Assembly (NCBI GenBank): GCA_016707525.1
Contig: JADJHP010000009.1
Span: forward strand, 62,001 to 126,000
Length of the DNA stretch: 64,000 nt
DNA from: Ignavibacteriota bacterium
GTDB lineage: Bacteria; Bacteroidota; Ignavibacteria; UBA10030; UBA6906
Direction of reading: 5' to 3'
Under the pieces are notes generated by a model. It worked only from the letters and a program-made list of their open reading frames with translations. It was not told the origin of the DNA and made no database searches. Shown here piece after piece: positions 43,074 to 52,034 of this stretch (position 1 is the first letter of the stretch; every line of letters starts with the position of its first letter). The position numbers and the translations under genes are program-made.

Positions 43074-43791
43074 GAATGAAGCACACGAGCCCCCGCACGG
43101 GCTTGAGTTCTTCTACGCACCACCGCAGGCGATATCCAACGGATTCATACGCATCGACGGCGACGAGTTCGTCCACCTGTCGCACGTCATGCGCCGCACC
43201 CCGGGCGATATCATCGGCGTCGCCGATGGTCAGGGAACGGCATACACCGCGGAGGTCGTCACCGTCGAGAAACGGATGGCGGTCTGCAAGGTCCGGACCC
43301 ACCATCCGATGCTCCACGAATCGCCGGTGCGCGTCATCCTCGCCGCAGCTCTCCTGAAGAACCCGTCCCGCTACGATTTTCTGATCGAGAAGGCGACCGA
43401 GATCGGGGTCAGCGCCATCATCCCGCTCATCACGGACCGCACCATTCCCCGTCAGGCCCGGACGGAGCGGTGGCAGAAACTCGCACTCGCCGCGATGAAA
43501 CAGTCGGGCCGGTGTGTGCTGCCTCCCGTGCATGAGCCCGTGACGTTCCCGGTCCTCATGGAGCGCTCGGCCTCCTTCGCCGCTCAGCGGTGGCTGTTCC
43601 ATGAGGCAGCAGAGGATTCCGGGATCATTGAGGCCGGATCCCATATGGTGATCATCGGCCCGGAGGGGGGGTTCACCGACGGGGAAGTTGCCCTGGCGGT
43701 GAAAAACAACTGCGCCGCGATCCGGCTTGGACCGCGGCGCCTGCGCAGCGAGACAGCAGCGGTTGCCGCTACTGCCCGATTCCTGCTCTGA
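43051..43791 (+). CDS. rsmE: 16S rRNA (uracil-1498-N3)-methyltransferase
   Basis: About 246 residues. RsmE methylates U1498 of 16S rRNA with S-adenosylmethionine. The C-terminal knot shows IIGPEGGFTDGE and IRLGPRRLRSETA; KATEIGVSAIIPL is conserved. No ATG exists in frame near the N-terminus; TTG at 43051 has AGGAAGGGG 10 bases upstream and gives the normal length, so it is my choice. It overlaps the barrel gene by 23 bases and ends the operon. Its stop adjoins that of fchA on the other strand. Confidence 0.9.
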   Translation: MTSAHPSENEAHEPPHGLEFFYAPPQAISNGFIRIDGDEFVHLSHVMRRTPGDIIGVADGQGTAYTAEVVTVEKRMAVCKVRTHHPMLHESPVRVILAAALLKNPSRYDFLIEKATEIGVSAIIPLITDRTIPRQARTERWQKLALAAMKQSGRCVLPPVHEPVTFPVLMERSASFAAQRWLFHEAAEDSGIIEAGSHMVIIGPEGGFTDGEVALAVKNNCAAIRLGPRRLRSETAAVAATARFLL

Positions 43792-44424
43792 TCATTCCTT
43801 CTGCAGCCGCTCGTCCACCACGGACTGGATCTCTTCGAGGACCAGCGCGCTGGTGGAACGGAGAGACTGCACCTCATCCTGCTTCCAGCCGACGAACTCG
43901 GGGTCGTTCAGCCCGTTCAGATTGATCCTCACGTTCAGCGCAGCACTCTCCAGCGCCCCGTGCAGCATGTATGCCGCTACGCCGGCATCGCTCACCGAGT
44001 TGGCATTCCCATGCGAGGCCACCGCCCGCGCCAGAGCCAGGGCATCGATGCAGTGCTTCATCACTTCCAGCGGCACGAGCGTGGCCTCTTTGGTGGCCTC
44101 GCGGATGGCCGCAGACCGGAGCGCCTTCTGGGGATCGGTATCCTTCGGCAGCGCGAACGCCTCCATCACCTTGTTGAAGGCGACCGTGTCGCGATCGATC
44201 AGCTCCGTGAACTGCACACGGAGATGCTCCGACTGCTCCAGCACCTTCTTCATCTCGTCCTCGACATCGGCATACTTCTTCTTGCCGACCGTCAGGTTGC
44301 ACACCATGGAGGTGAGCGCTGCGCCGAGTGCTCCGGCAAGCGCTGCAACACTTCCACCGCCAGGCGCGGGCGATGATGACGCCACTTCATCGAGGAATGC
44401 GCGCATCGTCTTACGGATTGCCAT
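43792..44424 (-). CDS. fchA: Formimidoyltetrahydrofolate cyclodeaminase
   Basis: 210 residues. It turns 5-formimino-THF into methenyl-THF and ammonia. The family start TMRAFLDEVASSSPAPGGGSVAALAGALGA is seen, with VCNLTVGKKKY and HGNANSVSDAGVAAYML later. It is separate from the transferase here, whereas mammals have both in one chain. The gene lies 14 bases after ftcD. Confidence 0.92.
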   Translation of the reverse strand: MAIRKTMRAFLDEVASSSPAPGGGSVAALAGALGAALTSMVCNLTVGKKKYADVEDEMKKVLEQSEHLRVQFTELIDRDTVAFNKVMEAFALPKDTDPQKALRSAAIREATKEATLVPLEVMKHCIDALALARAVASHGNANSVSDAGVAAYMLHGALESAALNVRINLNGLNDPEFVGWKQDEVQSLRSTSALVLEEIQSVVDERLQKE

Positions 44425-44438
44425 AGATCGTCCTTCCC

Positions 44439-45461
44439 TCAGGAGAGTTGATACTCGATGACCTTCTTGTTCGGATCGAATCGTTCAAGCTGGCTCAGGC
44501 CCAACCGCTCTACCGCGGCCGCGACCAGAGTCGCATCGTCACCTGTTCCAGGGGCGTAGAACGCCCCCGCCATACGCAGTGCGTCCAACGGGGTGAGACC
44601 CACGATCTCACTGCCGGTGACCTCAACGCCCATCGTCGCCGCCTGCCGTTTCACTTCCTCGAACGCCACGTGCGGCGGCGTCACCGTGTAGTTCACCAGA
44701 TTGATCGACACCTGGGCGATGTTGTGCGCTTCCAGCAACATTTTCATGGCCTTGACAGCCTTCAACGTCCCCGGGATGTTCACCTTCTGTCCCGATGCAT
44801 CAAGCACCGGATTCCCCTGCGCATCCTTCTTCAGCCGTCCGCTTTCACGGATCCGCAGCGCGATCTCCTGCGCGACCTTCTGATCGTTGGTCTTGAGATT
44901 CACGTTGTATGCAACAAGAAAGAAACGTGCGCCGGTGACCGTCGCACCCGACCGCACATTCATCACCGCCGGGCCGAAGTCCGGAATCCACGCGGGATCC
45001 TTCAGCTTCTCGGCCAATCCCTCGTATTCGCCTTTCCGGACGTTCGCCAGATTCCGGCGTTCGGGACGCGATGCCGCCTCTTCATACAGGTAGACCGGGA
45101 TCTTCAATGCATCGCCGACGCGGCGCCCGTACTGCTTCGCGAGCGCGACACATTCTCCCATCGTCACACCGGACACAGGGACGAACGGGACGACATCCGT
45201 CGCTCCGATCCGCGGATGCTCACCGGACTGTTTCTGCATATCGATATGCATGGCCGCGGCCTTCGTTGCCTCATACGCAGCCTCGACCACCGCCTCCGGC
45301 GTGCCAACGAACGTCACGACCGTCCGGTTGTAATCCTTGTCCGGCTCCACACTCAACAATGTAGCGCCGGCGATCGCCCGGACGGCATCCCCGATCTTCG
45401 CGATCACCTCGCGGTCGCGTCCTTCACTGAAATTGGGTACACATTCAACGATCGCTGCCAT
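44439..45461 (-). CDS. ftcD: Glutamate formimidoyltransferase
   Basis: 340 residues. It moves the formimino group from formiminoglutamate to tetrahydrofolate in histidine breakdown. Marks are IVECVPNFSEGRD, the catalytic region EHPRIGATDVVPFVP, and VNLVNYTVTPPHVAFEEV. The ATG at 45461 follows AGGA by 6 bases and overlaps the hutI stop region by translation coupling. It feeds the cyclodeaminase encoded after it. Confidence 0.94.
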   Translation of the reverse strand: MAAIVECVPNFSEGRDREVIAKIGDAVRAIAGATLLSVEPDKDYNRTVVTFVGTPEAVVEAAYEATKAAAMHIDMQKQSGEHPRIGATDVVPFVPVSGVTMGECVALAKQYGRRVGDALKIPVYLYEEAASRPERRNLANVRKGEYEGLAEKLKDPAWIPDFGPAVMNVRSGATVTGARFFLVAYNVNLKTNDQKVAQEIALRIRESGRLKKDAQGNPVLDASGQKVNIPGTLKAVKAMKMLLEAHNIAQVSINLVNYTVTPPHVAFEEVKRQAATMGVEVTGSEIVGLTPLDALRMAGAFYAPGTGDDATLVAAAVERLGLSQLERFDPNKKVIEYQLS

Positions 45462-45472
45462 CGACGTCCTGT

Positions 45473-46720
45473 TCACGGGATCTCAAGAATGGTGCCGTTC
45501 TTTATGGTATGACGGATATGGTTCGCGCCGAAATGATATGCCAGATACCGGTAGTCCGGAATGTCCGCGACGAGCAGATCGGCCTGCTTGCCGACCTCGA
45601 TGCTGCCATGCGTGGCAGAGAGGTTCAGCGCGGCAGCACCGTTCAGCGTCGATGCGACCAACGCCTCCGCCGGCGTCATCTTCATGTGCGTGCAGGCAAT
45701 GGTCATCATCATCGGCATCGAGTGCGACATACACGACCCGGGATTGAAATCCGAGGCGATGGCGACGGCGACACCTGCGTCGATCATGGCCCGGGCAGGC
45801 GCATACCCGTGGTTCAGAAAAAAGGACACACCCGGCAGGAGCCCCGCGACCACCCCCCCCTGCCTCAACGCCTCGATGCCCTGAGCGCTGATCTTCTCGA
45901 GATGGTCAGCGGACACGGCACCAATGCGGCCTGCGAGTTCGGCACCTCCCTGGTGCGTGAGTTCCTCCGCGTGGATCTTCGGCAACATGCCGTGCGCCTT
46001 GCCGGCCAGAAGGATCTCTTCGGTCTGACGCGCGTCAAAGTACCCCCGCTCACAGAACACATCGCAGAACGCTGCCAGCGACCGCTTGCCGGCATACGGG
46101 ATCATCGTATCGATGATCAGCCGCACGTACGCTTCGGGGTCGGACGTGAATTCCGGCGGCACCGCATGGGCCCCGAGAAATGTGCCGACCACCGTGGCCA
46201 TCTCCTCTTCACCGAGCTCATGAATGCCCTCGAGCATTCTGACCTCAGCGTCCATGGACAGGCCGTAGCCTGTCTTGATCTCCACGGCCGTGGTGCCGTG
46301 TTTCATCATCGCCATGAGATGGCGCGATGTGGAGCGTTTCAATTCTTTCTTCGTCGCGGCGCGGACATGCCGGATCGTGCTGAGGATCCCACCACCCTGT
46401 TCGGCGATCTCCTGATACGTCGCCCCCTGTGACCGCATCCCGAATTCCTCCGCACGGTCACCCGCGAACATCATATGCGTGTGCGAATCGACGAACCCGG
46501 GCAGCACGACGCGCCCCGTAGCATCGATCTCGGGTACGTCTTCACCCGCCAACCCGGGAAAGGCCGCCATGGGGCCCGCCCATGCGATCTTCCCGTCCCG
46601 GCAGAGCACACCGGCATCGACGATCAGCCCGGGGTCGTTCATTGCTGGTCCGGTCAGCGCACGTTTCCCGTGCGCCGCAACGGTCACCAATTGGCGGATA
46701 TTCCTGATGAAGAGGTCCAC
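45473..46720 (-). CDS. hutI: Imidazolonepropionase
   Basis: 415 residues of the amidohydrolase superfamily. It opens imidazolone propionate to formiminoglutamate. The metal HxH is in PGFVDSHTHMMFAG; later ligands are in GAHAVPPE, IHAEELTHQGG and ASDFNPGSC. I place the start at GTG 46720, because the promoter -10 box is at 46729-46734 and the family begins close to this residue; a TTG at 46738 would lie upstream of the transcript. Translation is then nearly leaderless. Confidence 0.94.
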   Translation of the reverse strand: MDLFIRNIRQLVTVAAHGKRALTGPAMNDPGLIVDAGVLCRDGKIAWAGPMAAFPGLAGEDVPEIDATGRVVLPGFVDSHTHMMFAGDRAEEFGMRSQGATYQEIAEQGGGILSTIRHVRAATKKELKRSTSRHLMAMMKHGTTAVEIKTGYGLSMDAEVRMLEGIHELGEEEMATVVGTFLGAHAVPPEFTSDPEAYVRLIIDTMIPYAGKRSLAAFCDVFCERGYFDARQTEEILLAGKAHGMLPKIHAEELTHQGGAELAGRIGAVSADHLEKISAQGIEALRQGGVVAGLLPGVSFFLNHGYAPARAMIDAGVAVAIASDFNPGSCMSHSMPMMMTIACTHMKMTPAEALVASTLNGAAALNLSATHGSIEVGKQADLLVADIPDYRYLAYHFGANHIRHTIKNGTILEIP

Positions 46721-46728
46721 AATACTCG

Positions 46729-46757
46729 AAGATACCAAAACTCCACAGGAACTTCAA
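46729..46757 (-). promoter_or_regulatory. Promoter of hutI-ftcD-fchA
   Basis: TTGAAG (46752-46757) and TATCTT (46729-46734) are 17 bases apart on the minus strand. The -10 box ends nine bases before the GTG of hutI, leaving almost no leader. Confidence 0.6.
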
Positions 46758-46772
46758 CCGGACGGGGGGCGG

Positions 46773-47894
46773 TCACCGGTCCTGACGGGCCAATTCCTGT
46801 TGGACGAGAGGGGATAACTGGGGGATACCGCGGTCCTGCTTCATCAGTTGGAGATAGGTCCGGAAGAATGCTCGCGGCCCATTGCGGAGGGTCTCAACAA
46901 GGGCCACGCGCCCGAGGGACTGGTCGATCTGGCGGGCAACGATCATGCCGGTGATCGATCCGTAGCTTTCCCAGTAGCCGGAGGTGTTGGCACGCCGGAG
47001 GATCTCGGCCGCCCGTCCGGGAGGTGTCCGCTGCGAAAGCAGTTCGGCGCACATGGCATTGAAGGTGTGCATCGATGACTGTGCCCGTTCGAGCCCGTCG
47101 GTGGGCAGCCGGCCACCGGTCCGTTGGATCAGGGACAGATAGTACGCGACGCCTTCGTTGTGCGCCAGGTCCAGAAGCTCATCGAACGGTGGGAGGTCGA
47201 CGGCATAATACGATTGCCAGAACGGTGAGCCACGCTTGTACACCTCGAACGCCGCATGGAACACTTCATGCGCGACAACGCTGAGCAGTCCGACGAAGCA
47301 CTCATCCACCGATGTCCCGTAGTTCACCGCCCGCGCAAGGTTCACCACGATCACCGGTTCACCTTCATTGTCAGCGGCAGGGTGCGGAACATCTCCTTCC
47401 CAGTTGATCCGCACCACGAACGCATCGATGTTCTGATGACCGAACGCCACGAAGTACATCGGGATGCGTGCGTTCACCCGGGCATCCGCAGGGAAGAGCT
47501 GCTCTACCGTACTGATGACACGTTGCCCGAAGTTGCGCCGGCGCACGGCATCCAGGAGTTCCCGGATCTGGCGCACCGCCGCACGCGCAGGGCGCATCCG
47601 GAAATCGTCGTCGCCGTCACTCTGATTGAACTTCGCCGCTTCGAGGCTTTGTTCAAGGTGCCCTGTGGTGAGATGCTTCTGGGCGAGCATGGCGGTGACC
47701 GCAAGAGAGAGCTGGCTCCCGCGGAGCGCCGCGATGTCGGATGGGCGGCCGGACAGTCCTTCGTACAACTCAACGGTCTTTTCCGCCGAGGTATAATTCA
47801 GGTCGAGGAAGAGGTTGAACTGCGCATGCGGCTGCGCCCGCAGGATCGGGGCGGCGCAGAGGAGAAGGGCAAGCAGGGTGGTGCGCAACATCAT
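46773..47894 (-). CDS. Putative zinc metallopeptidase, DUF5700-like
   Basis: 373 residues with a signal peptide (ending LRA-QPH). A gluzincin-like site is visible: HEVFH at 209-213 and a downstream Glu in HNEGVAYYL (about 247). It should act in the periplasm or at the surface. The assignment to DUF5700 is by general likeness. The ATG pair at 47894 follows AGAGG and overlaps the phosphatase gene by 14 bases. Confidence 0.78.
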   Translation of the reverse strand: MMLRTTLLALLLCAAPILRAQPHAQFNLFLDLNYTSAEKTVELYEGLSGRPSDIAALRGSQLSLAVTAMLAQKHLTTGHLEQSLEAAKFNQSDGDDDFRMRPARAAVRQIRELLDAVRRRNFGQRVISTVEQLFPADARVNARIPMYFVAFGHQNIDAFVVRINWEGDVPHPAADNEGEPVIVVNLARAVNYGTSVDECFVGLLSVVAHEVFHAAFEVYKRGSPFWQSYYAVDLPPFDELLDLAHNEGVAYYLSLIQRTGGRLPTDGLERAQSSMHTFNAMCAELLSQRTPPGRAAEILRRANTSGYWESYGSITGMIVARQIDQSLGRVALVETLRNGPRAFFRTYLQLMKQDRGIPQLSPLVQQELARQDR

Positions 47895-47907
47895 GCGGTT
47901 CTGCCTC

Positions 47908-49116
47908 TCAGAGGACCTTGATGACAACGAGGGTCATATCATCGTGCTGCGCGGCGTTCCCGGCGAATGCCTGGGCCTGGGTGGTAAGGCGCGTCAGGAT
48001 CTCCGCGGCACTCAGCGCGCCGATGTCATCTGCGGCGGCCGCCTGCTCGACGCGCTCCGGCCCGAATGATTCACGCGCCTCATTCATCGCTTCCGTGAAG
48101 CCATCCGTCAGAAGGAACAGGATATCGCCCTGCTGGAGTTCCACGCGGCAAATGTCGTAGATGGTCCCCGCCTGCATCCCCAACGGAAAGTGCGGCCCAT
48201 TGCCATCGAGCCATTGCACCGTCGCCCCCCTGCGAAGAAGAGGCTTGGTCTGTCCGGCATTCGCGAACGTGAAGATGCGATCATGCGGGGAGAGGCAGCC
48301 GGACAGGAACGCCACAAAATGCCCGCGGCGGGAATGATGAAAGACCGCACTGTTCAGGTCGGTGAGGATCTCCGCCGGCGTTGTGTACCGCTTCATTTCG
48401 CTGGCAAGCGCACCGCTGGTGAACACCGCCGCCATGGCGGCTTGCATCCCCTTGCCCGAAACGTCCACGACGGACACGCACAGGCCCTCCGTGTGCTCGG
48501 GCGACGCAAAATCGAACAGGTCGCCACCCACTTCCTGTGCCGGCAACGACATCCCGGCGATATCATATCCTTCCAGCACCGGCTGCTTCTCGGGCATCAA
48601 CGAGACCTGAACCTCGTGGGCCAGCCGGAGTTCGGTCTGCAGCGTTTCCTTCCCTTCGCGTTCAAGAGAGACCAGCCACGCCAGAAGGTTGACGCCACCA
48701 AGGACCACGACGCCGGAGATCACGAGAGACATGAGTCCGGCCCCGATCTGGACGTAGGCAAGGACCAGTCCGGCCGCGATGAGCGTGTACGCAGCGATGA
48801 CCATCCGCCGCCGGTCCTCGGGGATCTCGTTCGTGATCTCATCGCTCCAGAGCACGGAGAAGAGCAAAGCATCACGGATACGGAGGTCGGTGCCCGCCCG
48901 CTCCACACGCTCACGTGCCAGCGCCTTCCTCTCGCGCAACAGCGCGGTGATCCGGTCCCACGTGATGTACAGAATGCCGGCAATGACAAGGTCGTTCCCG
49001 AAACGGCCCCACCCGCCGCCGGACAGGCCAACGAGGAGCGCACCGATCAGTTCGATGATGATCAGGAGCTTGAGGATCTGGATAAGAAGGCGTTTAAAGC
49101 GGATCGGGTCTATCAT
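47908..49116 (-). CDS. Membrane-bound SpoIIE/PP2C-type serine phosphatase
   Basis: 402 residues. Four hydrophobic helices cover the first 160 residues in two pairs (LLIQILKLLIIIELIGALLV, ...; MVIAAYTLIAAGLVLAYVQI, LMSLVISGVVVLGGVNLLAW). The phosphatase domain has LPAQEVGGDLFDF, VVDVSGKGMQAAMAAVF, NAGQTKPLL, LLTDGFTEA and HDDMTLVVIKV. Such enzymes usually reverse phosphorylation of anti-sigma-factor antagonists. A TATATT lies at 49128-49133, 11 bases before the ATG, so the leader would be very short. Confidence 0.9.
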   Translation of the reverse strand: MIDPIRFKRLLIQILKLLIIIELIGALLVGLSGGGWGRFGNDLVIAGILYITWDRITALLRERKALARERVERAGTDLRIRDALLFSVLWSDEITNEIPEDRRRMVIAAYTLIAAGLVLAYVQIGAGLMSLVISGVVVLGGVNLLAWLVSLEREGKETLQTELRLAHEVQVSLMPEKQPVLEGYDIAGMSLPAQEVGGDLFDFASPEHTEGLCVSVVDVSGKGMQAAMAAVFTSGALASEMKRYTTPAEILTDLNSAVFHHSRRGHFVAFLSGCLSPHDRIFTFANAGQTKPLLRRGATVQWLDGNGPHFPLGMQAGTIYDICRVELQQGDILFLLTDGFTEAMNEARESFGPERVEQAAAADDIGALSAAEILTRLTTQAQAFAGNAAQHDDMTLVVIKVL

Positions 49117-49297
49117 GATGGTACATCAATATACGGAAAAAGATCACGCGGGTTGTCCGTCCGGCCCATGGGATGCTTCAAATCCCGGACATGTCCGCAC
49201 CGGGAGGCGGGGGTATTTGGGGAAAGCAGGGTCCTGGCGCGATCTCTCGCACCGCACGAAGGCCGAACCGCGGGACGAGGTGGTGATCCGGACGAAC

Positions 49298-49341
49298 GAA
49301 CAGCGGGTGCACAGGCCGCTCTCGGCCGGCACCCGCTGTTC
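49298..49341 (-). terminator. Large hairpin after the VOC gene
   Basis: GAACAGCGGGTGC pairs perfectly with GCACCCGCTGTTC, and the interior holds a second stem GGCCG/CGGCC around four bases. It lies 32 bases after the VOC stop on the minus strand; the tail TTCGTTCG is weak. The remaining bases of 49117-49372 hold nothing I recognise. Confidence 0.65.
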
Positions 49342-49372
49342 ATGCCCATCACCTGTTCCGGGATCATTCTCC

Positions 49373-49738
49373 TTACTGGGCATCGCCCTTTGCCGGGGCC
49401 TGCCAGAGGGACATGAAGCACCCATCGGGGGTTTCGAACTGTGCCCACCATCCCATACCCGGGATCTCGGTCTTCTTCACGAGCACCTTGCCACGGGCCT
49501 TCTTGATCTCCTTCAACTTCGCATCGATGTCCTCGACCTCGATGTACACGTTCACCTGCGCCTTTTTCGGCATCTTCTTGACCATATAGAAGCCGCCGTT
49601 CGGTGGCTCCCCCGCGCGAAAGATCACATAGTCCATGTCCGGAATGTCCGTGAACGTCCAACCGAACACTGTGCCGAAGAACTTCTTCGTGCGTTTGAAA
49701 TTCGTCGACGGTATCTCGATATGACCGAATCCGTGCAT
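49373..49738 (-). CDS. VOC/glyoxalase-superfamily protein
   Basis: 121 residues with two beta-alpha-beta-beta-beta modules (GHIEIPSTNFKRTKKFFGTVF and VNVYIEVEDIDAKLKEIKKA) ending in FETPDGCFMSLWQAP. The possible metal residues His5 and Glu near the end are in place. Substrate unknown; many such proteins bind small hydrophobic molecules. The ATG at 49738 follows GGAGGTGGTA, a strong site; the longer frame is not needed. Confidence 0.88.
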   Translation of the reverse strand: MHGFGHIEIPSTNFKRTKKFFGTVFGWTFTDIPDMDYVIFRAGEPPNGGFYMVKKMPKKAQVNVYIEVEDIDAKLKEIKKARGKVLVKKTEIPGMGWWAQFETPDGCFMSLWQAPAKGDAQ

Positions 49739-49797
49739 TACCACCTCCAGAGCTAGTGTACGTTGGGATGAAAGTGTGAAGGTCCTGTATGATCCCG

Positions 49798-51447
49798 TCA
49801 CAAAGACGGCATGGAGATCGCATGCAGCCGGGCATTCTGCCGGGCCTGCTCATAGCCGGCATCAGCGTGGCGGACGATACCCATACCCGGGTCATACGTC
49901 AATACACGCTCTAACCGCGCCGCGGCCGCGGAGGTTCCATCGGCCACCACGACCATGCCTGCGTGGATGGAAAGCCCCATGCCGACGCCGCCGCCGTGAT
50001 GGAGGCTAACCCAGCTCGCTCCGCCCGCCGTGTTCAGGAGGGCATTGAGAATGGGCCAATCCGCAATGGCATCGCTGCCGTCCAGCATTTTCTCCGTCTC
50101 CCGGTTCGGCGAGGCCACGGATCCGCAGTCCAGATGGTCGCGGCCGATCACGATCGGCGCCTTGACCTCACCTCGGGCAACCAGGTCATTGAAGATGGCA
50201 CCCATCTTTGCTCGTTCGCCGTACCCCAGCCAGCAGATACGCGCGGGGAGTCCCTGGAAATGCACCTGCTTGCGCGCCTTCTCGATCCACCGCCGCAGAG
50301 CGGCGTTCTCCGGGAAGGCCTCGAGCACCGCACGGTCGGTACGGTAGATGTCCTCCGGGTCGCCCGAGAGCGCAGCCCACCGGAATGGCCCCTTGCCATC
50401 GCAGAACAATGGACGTATATACTCCGGGACGAAGCCCGGTATGTCAAACGCGTTGGTGCAGCCCGCCGAGAGCGCTTCACCGCGGATATTGTTGCCGTAA
50501 TCGAAGGTCACGGCCCCGCGTTTCATCAGCCCCAGCATCGCCTCCACGTGCTCCACGATCGATGCGCGCGCGAGTTCGACGTACCGCGCCGGCCCGGATG
50601 CGCGCAGCGCGATCGCTTCTTCATAGCTCATGTGGGCGGGCACGTATCCATGCAGAGTGTCGTGTGCCGAGGTCTGGTCCGTGACGATATCCACCTTGAT
50701 CCCACGCTGCAGAAGTTCCGGAAGGACCTCGGCAGCATTGCCGTGCAATGCCACCGACCGCGGCTGCTTCAGTTCACGTGCGGTCTGGAGGACCAGCAGC
50801 GCTTCGTCGAGGGTCTCCGCCATCTCATCGACGTATCCTGTCGCCAGGCGCCGCTCGATGCGTGACCGGTCCACTTCAACGGCCAGACATGCGGCACCGT
50901 TCATTGTTGCTGCCAGCGGCTGGGCACCACCCATGCCGCCAAGCCCCGCGGTCACGAGCAGGCGCCCTGCAAGGGTACCACCGAAGGACCGATCAGCGAC
51001 GGCAGCAAAGGTCTCATACGTCCCCTGCAGGATCCCCTGCGTGCCGATGTAGATCCAGCTTCCGGCCGTCATCTGGCCGTACATCGTCAGGCCGAGGCCC
51101 TCCAGACGTCGGAACTCATCCCATGTTGCCCACTTCGGGACAAGCATCGAATTGGAGATCAGGACACGCGGGGCATTCTCGTGTGTGCGGAACACGGCGA
51201 CGGGCTTGCCTGACTGGACGAGCAGGGTCTCATCGTTCTCCAGGCTGCGGAGCGAGCGGACGATCGCATGATAGCACTCCCAGTTCCTCGCCGCTTTCCC
51301 GACCCCGCCATAGACGATCAGATCCTGCGGGCGTTCAGCGACGTCGGGATCGAGATTGTTCATGAGCATACGCAGGGCGGCTTCCTGTATCCACCCTTTG
51401 CAGCTCAGCGTCGTCCCTCTCGGCGCCCTGATCACTTGCGGACCCAT
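49798..51447 (-). CDS. hutU: Urocanate hydratase
   Basis: 549 residues. Urocanase hydrates urocanate to imidazolone propionate using bound NAD as an electrophile. Marks are GTQGILQGTYETFAAVA, the NAD loop TAGLGGMGGAQPLA, DQTSAHDTLHGYVP, GLPARICWLGYGER, and the closing WVSLHHGGGVGMG. It precedes hutI chemically though three unrelated genes separate them. Histidine ammonia-lyase is not in the window. The ATG at 51447 has a GAGG site. Confidence 0.95.
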   Translation of the reverse strand: MGPQVIRAPRGTTLSCKGWIQEAALRMLMNNLDPDVAERPQDLIVYGGVGKAARNWECYHAIVRSLRSLENDETLLVQSGKPVAVFRTHENAPRVLISNSMLVPKWATWDEFRRLEGLGLTMYGQMTAGSWIYIGTQGILQGTYETFAAVADRSFGGTLAGRLLVTAGLGGMGGAQPLAATMNGAACLAVEVDRSRIERRLATGYVDEMAETLDEALLVLQTARELKQPRSVALHGNAAEVLPELLQRGIKVDIVTDQTSAHDTLHGYVPAHMSYEEAIALRASGPARYVELARASIVEHVEAMLGLMKRGAVTFDYGNNIRGEALSAGCTNAFDIPGFVPEYIRPLFCDGKGPFRWAALSGDPEDIYRTDRAVLEAFPENAALRRWIEKARKQVHFQGLPARICWLGYGERAKMGAIFNDLVARGEVKAPIVIGRDHLDCGSVASPNRETEKMLDGSDAIADWPILNALLNTAGGASWVSLHHGGGVGMGLSIHAGMVVVADGTSAAAARLERVLTYDPGMGIVRHADAGYEQARQNARLHAISMPSL

Positions 51448-51484
51448 AAATGTTGCCTCAGCGCTTTCCTTCTGCCTTACTTCT

Positions 51485-51547
51485 CATTCTTCACTCTTCA
51501 CTCACGCTTCACTCTTCACGCTTCACGCTCAACCCTTCACTGCTTCA
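51485..51547. repeat. Degenerate heptamer repeat tract
   Basis: Words such as CACTCTT and CACGCTT recur with a seven-base step, with one slip. The tract fills the gap between ridA and hutU and includes the last codons and stop of ridA (the frame ends AAG CAG TGA within the repeat). Confidence 0.7.
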
Positions 51548-52034
51548 CCGCTATCACACTGATCTCTACGTTCGCATCCTTCGGCAACCTCGCCACTTCT
51601 ACTGCCACCCGCGCGGGATACTTCCCTTCGGGGAAGAATGTCCCGTAGACGGCGTTCACCCTGGCGTAGTTGTTCATATCCTTCAGGTAGACCGTCGCAC
51701 TCACCACGTCCGCGGGTTCGCAACCGGCAGAAGCAAGAACGGTCTTCACATTTGCGAGGACCTGACGTGTCTCCGCTTCGATGTCCGTTTGAAGCATCGC
51801 GCCGGTTGAGGGGACGAGCGCGATCTGGCCGGAGACAAATACGAGAGGCCCCGCCTTGACGGCCGGACTATAGGGCCCGATCACCGGCGTCGGCGCATGA
51901 TACGAACGCGCCGCCGCAGAGGTGATCTCTTGATGCACGATCCGGCGAACAGCCTCTTCCGAAGGACCGCACCCGGCGATCAACAGTGCGGTCAGGCCGC
52001 AGCACACGATCGTGGTACGCAGGACTGTGCTCAT
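51537..52034 (-). CDS. RidA/YjgF-family lipoprotein
   Basis: 165 residues. The N-terminus is a lipoprotein signal with lipobox LIAGC (VLRTTIVCCGLTALLIAGC), followed by a linker and a RidA domain (GPYSPAVKAGPLVFVSGQIAL, YLKDMNNYARVNAVYGTFF, YPARVAVEVARLPKDANVEI). The key Arg of active RidA (PARVAVE) is present. RidA normally removes reactive enamine/imine intermediates in the cytoplasm; an exported, lipid-anchored copy is unusual. It overlaps the upstream gene by ATGA. Confidence 0.88.
   Translation of the reverse strand: MSTVLRTTIVCCGLTALLIAGCGPSEEAVRRIVHQEITSAAARSYHAPTPVIGPYSPAVKAGPLVFVSGQIALVPSTGAMLQTDIEAETRQVLANVKTVLASAGCEPADVVSATVYLKDMNNYARVNAVYGTFFPEGKYPARVAVEVARLPKDANVEISVIAVKQ

Noticed and set aside
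51485..51547. CRISPR-like array because of regular repeats.
   Set aside because: The period is seven bases with no spacers, and no cas gene is near.
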